NCBI GenBank assembly: GCA_023548195.1
Contig: JAJHZJ010000335.1
Location: 3,031,020-3,095,019, forward strand
DNA from: Bettongia penicillata ogilbyi
Lineage: Eukaryota > Chordata > Mammalia > Diprotodontia > Potoroidae
Length of the DNA: 64,000 nt
Direction: 5' to 3'
Made by a program: the position numbers and the translations under genes. The notes below the pieces were generated by a model. The model was not told the origin of the DNA, searched no databases, and was given only the letters and a program-made list of their open reading frames with translations. The stretch's first letter is position 1. The number at the start of each line of letters is the position of its first letter. Below are positions 55,673 through 64,000 of this stretch, piece after piece.

Positions 55673-56470
55673 TCAGTATTTGAATGGTTTCTTTCTGGTT
55701 GCCTGTAATATTTGCTTCTTCACTTGATAGTTCTCGAGTTTAGCAATGGTATTCCTTGGTGTTTCTAGTTTGGGAACTCTTTCTGGAGGTGAGCAGTAGA
55801 TTCTTTCTATGACCATTTTACCTTCTGGATCCAGGACTTCTGGGCAGTTGTCCTTCATGATTTCTGGGACGATATTTTCCAGGTTATTTTTTCCTCAAGG
55901 CTTTCTGCTAGACCAGTAATTCTTAAATTTTCTCTCCTGGTTCTATTTTCCAGGTCAGTTGTTTTTCAATTAGATATTTTACATTTTCTTCTATGTTTTC
56001 ATTCTTCAGATTCTGTTTGACTGATTCTCGATGTCTCATAAAGTACTTAGCTCCTGTTTGTCCAATTCTAATTTTTGTCATTTTGCTTTCTCCTGTTAAC
56101 TTTTGCCTCTCCTTTTCCATCTGTACAGTTGCTCCTTTTAAGAAGTTGTTTTCAACAGTCGTTTTTTGTTCTTTTTTTCTCCATTGTCCAATTTTCCTTT
56201 CTAAGGAGCAGTTTTCTTCAGCGAATTCTTTTGTCATATTTGTAAAGTCATTGGTGGTTTTTTTCTTCTCTTTCTGTAATTTGGCTTTTAAAATCCTTCT
56301 TCAGTTCTTCCAAGAGTGCTCTTTGTCCTTGCAACCAATTCATATTCCCTTCTGAAATTTCAGATGGGAGTACAGTCTCAATGCTGAGCTCTTTGGTGTT
56401 TGTGTTTTGGTCCTTGTTCCCACAGAAAGATTCTATGGTCTTTTCTTTTCTACTTTGCTTCTTACTCATG
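55673..56470 (-). pseudogene. L1 ORF1 (coiled-coil RNA-binding protein), broken
   Basis: Minus-strand pieces: N-terminus MSKKQSRKEKTIESF (from 56470), coiled coil (LLEELKKDFKSQITEREEK; NNFLKGATVQMEKERQKL; 55923-56330) and C-terminal domain (CPEVLDPEGKMVIERIY, then ETPRNTIAKLENYQVKKQI; 55673-55858). Frameshifts separate the pieces. Similar in layout to HAL1 ORF1 but clearly different in sequence, and here it is followed by an ORF2. Confidence 0.8.
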
Positions 56471-57130
56471 GTAATGATGATGAACACCGTTTTCCTCGCT
56501 TTTAAAGTAGATATCTCCTTTAGGGCACAATGGGCTCTGTCCCACAGTTCTTTTTCCTTGAACCTGAGGCTTTGTGTGTTGTGGCCTCTGGTTCTTTCAG
56601 GTAGAAGTTGAAATGCTGCAATTTGCCTGGTGCTGAGCTACCTGATGTGGGGGAGCAGAGGCCAGGTGAAGTCTTTCTGGGTTTCCCTGGTGTTTTCCCA
56701 GATTTAGTTGAGTTAAGTGTGGGGGAGGAGTGGTATGGCTACAGCAGGCTTCCTCTGCTGAGCTAGAGCATACATAAGCTCAGCTGATGGTGATCCTGTC
56801 TGTGCTAGTGTCTTCGCAGTTCACCTGGGGTACTGAGGCAAGCCTAGGGTTCTGGTATTGGCAGTTGTGGCCTTCAACCCCTGGGGCTCAGGATCTCCAC
56901 CCAGTTTGCTGATGTGGGACTGTCTGGGTTCTGGTCCTTCACTGGTCCTGCACTGGTCCCCTTCACAGCAAGAGGGACCCTCCTTAGAAATTTTCCTAAC
57001 CTCCCTTGCTAAGAGACTTTGCCCCTTTTGCTGATCTCACCGTTCCAGAATTTTTCTGGAGAAATATTTTATGGTCCAGAAGGTCTAGAAGGGGAAGGGA
57101 GAGCATTTAACGATCAGTCTGCCATCTTGA

Positions 57131-57504
57131 CTCCTGAAAGTTCAAGAAGCTGACTTACAGACATTTAATCTTCATGAGATTCTGCTGAAGATACCTGGGG
57201 CTCTGTGACTCTCAGCGGCTGGATTCCACTGAACTCCGGTCCTGTGCTGGTATGCCTGAGATTCTGCAGTGCTACAGCTCCCTCAGACCCTTTGGGACTT
57301 CCTGTTCAGACCTCCTGTCACGGGGATGTTCTATGTGCTCCTCCAGCCTGGTTGAAGAGATCCTTCCTGTCGACCTTCCAGTCTGTCTTGGGCTGTGAAT
57401 CTGCCACAATCTGTGTCCTATTGGATTCTGCCCCTCCAAATTCCTGTCTGATTCTCTTTTTAGAGTCATCTGAAGGAGTTTGTCTAAGAGCTTAGGTGAG
57501 TGGT
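57131..57504 (-). mobile_element. Second L1 5' UTR segment, antisense
   Basis: The reverse complement contains CTCACCTAAGCTCTTAGAC, CAGAATCCAATAGGACACAG and AAGACAGACTGGAAGGTCG, a marsupial L1 5' UTR. It lies upstream of the L1 start at about 57126, in the same orientation. So two 5' UTR-like segments are in tandem: either a second L1 fragment or a repeated promoter unit. Confidence 0.6.
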
Positions 57505-58310
57505 CAAAATAGAGGACTTTCAAGCATTCTTGATGAAAAGACCAGTGCTTAAGAGAAAATCTGACTTTCAAACACAAGAATCAAAAGAGGCACGAAAAGG
57601 TACACAGGAAAACTTTTTCAATGACAGGGATAATGGGGGAGGTGAGAGGGAAAAAGTGAAACCTGCTCTCATCACATTTGGCTTAATGAGGGAATAACAT
57701 GTGCAGTCAATGTGGTATGAAAATCTATCTTACATAACAGTAAAGTAGGGGAGAAGGGAAGAACTGGGGTGTGGGGGAAGTAATAGAAAGAAGGGAAAAT
57801 GGGAGGAGGGAATAATTTGAAGTAACTACTTTCAGGGTGGGACAAGGTCAAAAGAAAGAACTGAATACATGGGAGTCAGGGTAGGATGTAGGGAAATATA
57901 GTTAGTCTTTCACAACATGACTATTATGAAAGGCTTTTGCATGATTATACATGCATGCCCTATATTGAATTGCTTGCCTTCTCAGTGGGCATGAGTGGGA
58001 AGGGAGGAAGGGAGAGAAGTTGGTACTCAAAATTTTAGGAAGGAATATTAAGAATTTTTTTTTTGCATGCAACTGGGAAATAAGAAATATACATAATAGG
58101 GTATAGAAATCTATCTTGCCCTATAAGAAAAGAGAAAAGATAGGGATAAGGGAAGGGAGGGGTTTGATAGAAGGGAGGCCAGACTGAGAGAAGGGGTTAT
58201 CAGAATGCATGGTGTCTTGGGGTGGGGGAGGGGAGAGAAGGGGAGAAAATTTAGAACTCACAATCATGTGGAAATGAATGTCTAAAACTAAAAGAAAAAT
58301 AAATACATAC
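57505..58310 (+). mobile_element. HAL1 3' part (ORF1 end + 3' UTR), plus strand
   Basis: Begins with the final ORF1 codons (GAGGACTTTCAAGCATTCTT, then TCTGACTTTCAAACACAAG). It then has a HAL1 3' UTR parallel to 22780-23850 (GGGAATAACATG, CCTATATTGAATTGCTTGCC, CTTGGGGTGGGGGAGGGG) and an A-rich tail with ATAC repeats at 58295-58320. No ORF2 is present. Confidence 0.75.
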
Positions 58311-58424
58311 ATACATACATAAGTGAGTAAATAAATAAAAACTTTTAAAAATCAGTGTGAAATAAAGGGGATACCACTGAAGTGGGATTATAAGGCAATA
58401 GTAGAATTTATTTTGATTCATGTA

Positions 58425-60210
58425 ATAATGGCTGTTGTGCTTCATTTTTGAATAGGACCAAATGATATCATCATGATAAAATGAAGATTCAGTGTGTCTG
58501 ACTGTGGCTGATCAGGCCAATATGATCTCAGAATGCTCTGTCACAGATTGGGTAAAGTTAGTATGTATGAATTTTTGGAGTATATCCTCCAAATTTGGGC
58601 ATCCTGTGTTTACTTTGTGCTGTCTCAATTCGCCTTTGCTCTTAGAGCACAGCACCATTTCTGATGTGGGCATTTCATACTGATTGGTCTCATGCCAGTG
58701 TCTCCCATGTTACACAAATCCAAACTCTTGAGAGAGATTTGAGAGTGTCTTTGTATCGCTTCTTCTGACCACCATGTGATAGCCTGACCCATGTGAGTTC
58801 TCCATAAAATAATCTTTTGGAGAAGCATATATTTTGCATTCAAACAATGTGGCTAGCCCATCAGAGTTGTGCTCTCTGAAGCACAGTTTGAATGTTTGGC
58901 AGTTCAGCTCGAACAAGGACATAAGTGTCTGGTACTTTATCCTGCGAGGTGATCCTTAGAATCTTCCTAAGACAGTTCAAATGAAAGCGATTCAGTTTCC
59001 TGGCATGACACTGGTAGGCTATCCATGTTTTACAGGTATACATCAATGAGGTCAACACAATAGCTCTGTAGACCTTCAGTTTGACAGTAAGTCTACTACC
59101 TCATCTCTCCCAAACTTTTCTTCAGAGGCTCCCAAACACTGAGCTAGCTCTGGCAATGAATGTGTCAAGCTCATTGTCAAGGTGTATGTACCTGGAAAGT
59201 ATACTACCAAGGTAAGTGAACTTATTCACAGCATTCAAAACCTCTCCATTTGTTGTAACCAACAGTTGCCTGTATAGATGATATGGTGATGGCTGATGGA
59301 GCACTTGTATTTTCTTGATGTTAATTTTTAAGCCAAAATTAGCATAGGCAACAGAGAATTGTTCCATACTTTGTTGTCTGTCAGCTTCAGAGGCTGCATT
59401 GAGTGCACAATCATCTGCAAACAGAAAATCATGCACCAGCACTCTGCAGTTTGGTCTTGGTTACATGTATCCTTTTAAAATTGAAGAACTAACCATCTGT
59501 ATGGTCGTTGACCATGACACCGTGGTAATTCTCATTGAAATTATTTAATAACGTGGCTGAAAACATCATGCTAACAAGCTTGAGAGCAAGTGCACAGCCC
59601 TGGGTTTCTCCATTAGTGACTGGGAAGGCACGAGCACAATATCCACTGTCCCAAACCCGGGCAAACATGCCATCATGAAATTGACATACAGTATCGATGA
59701 ACTTCTCAGGGTAGCCAAACTTTGACATAATTTTCCATAAACCCTCATGACTAACAGTGTCAAAGGCCTTGGTCAGATCTACAAACTTTGTGTACAGACC
59801 TCTGTCCTGCTCCTGGCATTTCTCCTGGTGTTATTGGGCAGCAAACACCATATGGACTGTTCCTTGGTCCTTTCTGAAGCCACAATGGTTCTCAGGTAGA
59901 TGACCATCTTCCAGTTTAAGGATCAGTCTATTAAGGAGGACTCTAGCAAGAATTTTGCCAGCCATGACTAAAAGAGACACCCCTGTGATTGTCACTGGGC
60001 AATTTATTCCCCTTACCTTTATAGAGGTAGACAATGGAGGCATTCTTGAATTCCTGGGGGAATAACTTCCTCTTGCCATATAATCTGGAAAATTTCAGTC
60101 AACTTTTAAATGAGTAGTGGTCCCCCTACCTTGTAAATCTTAGCTCAAATAGAATCCGCACCAGGTTCTTTGCTACATGAAAGGAGTCTAGTGGTCCTCA
60201 AAACCTCTTC
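58425..60210 (-). mobile_element. RTE LINE, 3' half, minus strand (twin-primed copy)
   Basis: The minus strand carries RT and C-terminal parts: GFRKDQGTVHMVFA (59831-59870), FPVTNGETQGCALALKLVSM near 59600, FADDCALNAASEADRQ near 59410, and FTYLGSILSRY near 59220. It then continues to the RTE 3' end at about 58425 (reverse of TCTGACTGTGG, GACCAAATGATATCATC). At 60210 (AAACCTCTTC) it stops at the element position of 51884 in the longer copy. Many stops. Confidence 0.85.
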
Positions 60211-61228
60211 TTTTATGAAGACCTAGATGCCGTTATCATCAATGTGCCAAAAGAGTAAAAGTTTTTAATTCTAGGTGACTTTAATTCTAGAGTTAGTTCA
60301 GACTACCAGACTTGGCAGCGAGTTCTAGATAGGAATGGAGTTGGCAATAGCAACAGCAATCGTCATTTGCTGCTGAAGACTTGTGCATCGCATGATTTAA
60401 CACGAACACTGTTTTCCATTTACCTAAATGCAATAAAACTTCGTGGATCCACCCTCACAGCAAATATTGCCATCTAATAGAATCTGTGGTTGTAAGGAGC
60501 AGAGATGGATAAGATATGAGAGTGAGAAAGACAATGTGTGGTACAGAGTGCTGGATTCATCATAGGCTTATCCTTTCCAAGCTAAATATTCTCATTCATC
60601 AAAAGTGCTGCCTCTAAGGCAAAATGACTATCAGAAGAATCAATGTCAACAAATTAGACCACTTATCTGAGGCTGCACAGCTTGTTGCTAAGTTTGAGGG
60701 AAAGTTGAGTCAACACATAATTGGAAACAGTTGAGCAGAAAAGGAGTGAGCAGCTCTCAGAGATTTGATGTACAGCACTACATTTGCTCATCTGGGTCAT
60801 CAGAAAACTTGCAAACACCAAGACTGACTTGATGAAAACATTGGAGAAATTCAGAAGCTGCTAAACAGAAAATGAGAACTCCACAGGAAATAGCAGCAGC
60901 ATCGTTTGTCTGCCTCTAAGAGAGCAACATTTAATTCCATCAAAAGCAAAGTACAAGCAAAGCTTCAAGAGATGCAAGATTCATGACTCAGTCACAAGGT
61001 AGATGAAATTCAGTCTTATGCTGATAGTAACCACCCAAAGCACTTTTACGATTCCCTGAAACTATTTATGAACCAAAATCCTATGAGAAATCACACCTAC
61101 ACAGTGTTGATGGAGCTACATTATTAGTGATAAGAACAAGATTCTAGAGAGATGGGTTGAACACTTCCATAGTGTTCTCAACAAAACGTCATCAATCAAT
61201 GCTGCGGCCACTGATCATTTACCTCAGG
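60211..61228 (+). mobile_element. RTE LINE, 5' half, plus strand (inverted part of the same copy)
   Basis: From 60211 (TTTTATGAAGACC) the plus strand matches the other RTE from about 50838 (CTTTATGAAGATCC) onward: AATTCTAGGTGACTTTAATT, ACTACCAGACTTGGCAG, CACCCTCACAGCAAATATTG and AAGTGCTGCCTCTAAGGC. It ends at ATCATTTACCTCAGG, equivalent to about 51838. It is head-to-head with the 3' half. Confidence 0.85.
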
Positions 61229-61239
61229 TATAACACGTT

Positions 61240-61944
61240 GATAAAATAATCTTATGGATAGATCAAATAAAGAAATTGAGCCTGAACCTCAACTTAGTTG
61301 TTGACTGCAAAATTCCTTGCAAGCCAATTATGATTTAAACTTTTTCTATTTATGTGGGTATCTTGTGGGGTGTTGGGAGCTTGAGGACATCTTTTAATAC
61401 TTATATTGAATCATTATGTTGAACACTGTGATCAGAATTTCCTTTTATAGATCATGAATTATTTATAGATAATAAATATGGGAAAATAATTCAAAGAAAT
61501 TGAAGATGATAAAGGGAACAAAGGAGAGGCTATAGGGAAGACAGTACATAAACACAATAGAAATGGCTTCATAACCACTTTTCTACTTAATCTGCTACTT
61601 TCTGATCTACACCATGATCCCACTTCTCTCCATCTATCTGGATCATATGGTTTAGAAATGGAAGGGATCTTAAATAATTATGGTCAAAGTCAAGTACTCT
61701 GACAAAACTTCTGATAATCACTTTAGGACACTGGATTTCAATATAATTTGTCTGGAAAAATGTAATAGTTTAACAATTCTTCCATCTTTTTTATTTGGAG
61801 CACTCCAGCCTGTCCTTTAAATCATCACAAAACAAACACAGATATAAATAGATTTGGTCATGTCATTCTGCACTTGCAATATTCATCCTTCTCTTTAGAA
61901 GTTGGGCTCCTGAATACTATTACCACTTGACTGTAACATGGCCA
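61240..61944. other. Intergenic, no gene recognised
   Basis: AT-rich unique sequence with no clear repeat motif or coding frame. Confidence 0.4.
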
Positions 61945-62006
61945 ATTAGGCAGATTGGTGGCACAATGAATTGAGCAGTGGATCTGAAGTTAAGAAAGAC
62001 TGAGTT
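61945..62006 (+). mobile_element. SINE head cut by the L1 insertion
   Basis: GGCAGATTGGTGGCACAATG, then GAGCAGTGGATCTGAAG form the tRNA-type head. The rest of this SINE appears to resume at 63253 after the L1. Confidence 0.65.
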
Positions 62007-63252
62007 GTTTTTTTCTTTAAATAATAATATATTTCCCAAATTAAATGTAACACTTTTTTTTATATTTTGGATTCCAAATTCACTCTTTTTCTTCTTCCCC
62101 TCACTGCTCCCCAAGACAGTAAGCAATTTGAAATGGTTATGCATGTACAATCATGCAACACAAAGCATATAATATTAATCATGTTAGAAAAGAAAACACA
62201 GACCACCCCCCCCAAAAAAAGAAAGAAAAAATAGCATACTTTTGCATATAGACTCCAACAGTTCTTTCTCTGCAGTAGGGTAGCATTTTTCATCATGAAT
62301 TCTTTGATATTGTCTGGGATCATTGCATTGCGGAGAATAGCTACGTCATTCACAGTTGATTATCATACCATATTGATAATACTGTGTACAATATTCTCCT
62401 GGTTCTGCTCATTTCACTTTGTGTCAGTTCATATAAGTCTTTCCAGGTTATTTTTTTCTTGAAATCATTGGGCTTCTCATTTCTTATAGCACAAAAGTAT
62501 TCCATTACAATCACATATCACAACTTGTTCAGTCAGTCATTCCCCAATTGATGGATATCCCTTTATCTTTCAATTCTTTGAAACCACAAAAGTACTGCTA
62601 AAAATATTTTTATTTTCTGTCTTTTATTTCTTTGGGACATAGATATAGTTGGGGTATTGATGGATTAAAGGATATGCAGTTTTGTAGTCCTTTGAGCATA
62701 GTTGCAAATTGCTCTTCAGAATGGTTGAATCACCTCACAACTCCACTAAGAGGGCATTTGTTTTCCAGTTTTCATATATACTTTTCATAATTTATAATTT
62801 TATTTTTCTCTCTTATTAGTCAATCTATATGAGGTAATGCCTCAGCGTTGTTTTAATTTGCAATTCTCTAATCAAAGTGATTTAGAGCTTTTCTTAAAAG
62901 ATGATTACAAGATAACTTTAATTTCTTCATCTGTAAACTGAATTTTCATATCTTTTAACCATTTATCAGTTGAGGAATGACTTTTATTCTGTGAAATTTA
63001 ACTCAGTTCTTTATAAATTGAAGAAATAGTGCTTTTCTCACAGAAACCTACTATAACACACGCCCCTCCCTTTCAGATTTCTGCTGTCCTTTTAATCTTC
63101 ATTGCATTGCTTTTCTTTGTGCAGAAATAGTTTTCCAGTTAATATAATCAACATTATCCACTTTTTATCTCATAATGTTCTCCATCCCTTGTCATAAATT
63201 CTTTTCTTATTCATAAGAATGGCAAACCATTCTATGCTCCCCTAATTTGTTT
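62007..63252 (-). mobile_element. L1 LINE 3' fragment, antisense (block copy 2)
   Basis: Poly-T start (TTTTTTTCTTTAAATAATAA), 3' UTR phrases (GTAAGCAATTTGAAATGG, CATGCAACACAAAGC, CTCCTGGTTCTGCTCATTTC) and then the region shared with 16441-17192 (AAATTGCTCTTCAGAATGGT). Target duplication: 61987-62006 and 63253-63272, about 15 of 20 positions equal by eye. It sits inside a SINE. Confidence 0.8.
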
Positions 63253-63500
63253 AAGGTAAGAAGGCATGAATTCAAATCTGGACCCAGATACTTACAAGCT
63301 GTGTGACCCTGGGCCAGTCATTTAATCTCTGGTGTCAGATTTCTTCCCTGTAAAATGGGTATTTTGATAGCACCAAACTTGCAGAATTGTTATGAGAATC
63401 AGATGAGATACTAATTGTAGAATGAGTACCTTAGTGCTAGGCACAAATCAATTGCTATATAAATGCTAGCTATGATGATGATAATAACAATGCTTATCAC
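63253..63500 (+). mobile_element. CORE-SINE with (ATG)n tail (block copy 2)
   Basis: GAATTCAAATCTGGACCCAG, CAAGCTGTGTGACCCTGGGC and CCTGTAAAATGGGTATTTTG, then TATATAAATGCTAGCTATGA and an ATG run. Confidence 0.8.
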
Positions 63501-63714
63501 AATGTCTACACTTAGGATATGTTTTATAAATACTTATTACCTTCACTTCTCTTCCCTCCCCTCGACTTCCATCTACTTTCCTTCTCTTGCACTCATTTCC
63601 CTTTCTTAGTTTAATAAACATTGTCTAAATGTCCAGTGTCCATCCATAGAATAGTGTACTGTGAAATGGGAGACGTCTTCTTATCTGTCTGTAGAATTAG
63701 TTGTGATTAGAGGG

Positions 63715-63865
63715 CATTTAGGTTGTGAGTAGATTAAGTTGTGGGACCTGGAGTCCGGAAGAATAGAGTCCAAATCTCACCTCAGACAGTAGTTGTGTTA
63801 GCCAGGCAAGTCACATAACCCTCATTGCCTCAGTTTCCTCAAGAGTAAAATTATGTGGAAAAAGA
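63715..63865 (+). mobile_element. MAR1-type SINE, partial (block copy 2)
   Basis: GATTAAGTTGTGGGACCTGG, AGTCCGG and CAGGCAAGTCACATAACCC, then CTCATTGCCTCAGTTTCCTC. The 3' part is replaced by a TA-rich microsatellite. Confidence 0.75.
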
Positions 63866-64000
63866 ATTATATAAATATATATAGTAAATCTAATATATCT
63901 ATGCATACGTGTATATTTATATATGTATATAAGTATGCATATATGTATTTATGCATGTAAGTATATGTAAACAATATGCATACGTGCGTGTATAACCATA
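63866..64000. repeat. (TATA/TATG)n microsatellite at the window edge
   Basis: ATATAAATATATATAGTAAA, then TATATATGTATATAAGTATG and similar units continue to the end. Confidence 0.85.

Larger units (their letters stand above)
48144..57130 (-). mobile_element. Near full-length L1, antisense, interrupted by an RTE
   Basis: Two pieces, 48144-49564 and 53644-57130, join to one antisense L1. The left starts inside the L1 3' region (CCCATTTTTATGATCTCTTG) and lacks the terminal 3' UTR and poly-A. The text then runs through ORF2, ORF1 (55673-56470) and a 5' UTR to TGCCATCTTGACTCC at about 57126, the reverse of the AAGATGGC start. An RTE fills 49565-53643. Both ORFs are damaged. Confidence 0.85.
62520..63865. 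other. Right copy of the duplicated block
   Basis: Same order and orientation as 16441-17885: antisense L1, CORE-SINE with CTAGCTATGATGATGAT tail, spacer with TTATTACCTTCACTTCTCTT and TTTCTTAGTTTAATAAACAT, then MAR1. In the left copy an OR pseudogene begins about 1.6 kb after the block; in this copy the window ends first. Confidence 0.8.

Noticed and set aside
1..64000. CRISPR arrays, operons, phage or bacterial systems
   Set aside because: Base composition, SINE/LINE content and the OR gene show a mammalian nuclear genome. The tandem repeats are microsatellites without spacers.

Overview
This window looks like a marsupial nuclear genome segment lying in an olfactory receptor (OR) cluster. 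The marsupial call is an inference from the repeats: MAR1-type and other CORE-SINEs, SINEs with an RTE-type tail, RTE-clade LINEs, L1 with the marsupial 3' region, and ORF1-only 'half-L1' (HAL1) elements. Species is not determined. By reading, almost everything here is transposon-derived or unassigned AT-rich sequence. Only one intact protein-coding gene is convincing: a 309-codon class II OR on the minus strand (29982-30911). A second OR (19500-21004, plus strand) is a pseudogene with frameshifts, stops and an endogenous retroviral LTR in its coding sequence. The two ORs are convergent, and about 9 kb of repeats separates them.

Layout. 1-16.4 kb: old L1 fragments, MAR1, MIR-like, L2 and CR1/L3 repeats, microsatellites, and a probable LTR inside an L2. 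16.4-17.9 kb: an L1 + CORE-SINE + spacer + MAR1 block that recurs in the same order and orientation at 62.5-63.9 kb, evidence of segmental duplication. 19.5-23.9 kb: OR pseudogene, its LTR insertion, and a complete HAL1 inserted at its stop codon. 24.3-28.7 kb: LTR-like sequence, a clean solo LTR, and an L2 with two SINEs in it. 30-31 kb: intact OR. 32.66-39.7 kb: one old HAL1 containing two further HAL1-type insertions. 42-46.4 kb: RTE 3' fragment, L1 and hAT-like remnants. 47.8-58.3 kb: a large inverted L1/HAL1 composite, with a long RTE inside its L1 ORF2. 58.4-61.2 kb: a second RTE in two opposite halves, as expected from twin-priming. 62-64 kb: the second copy of the duplicated block.

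Functionally, the OR would be an odorant-binding G-protein-coupled receptor of the olfactory epithelium. None of the retroelement reading frames seen is intact. I found no CRISPR, operon, rRNA or credible tRNA gene, and no sign of a new multi-gene system. The most informative signals are structural: insertion nesting with target-site duplications, the ORF1-only HAL1 family, the twin-primed RTE, and the duplicated block. Repeat family names are from memory of marsupial repeats and should be confirmed against a repeat library; coordinates of old repeats are approximate.
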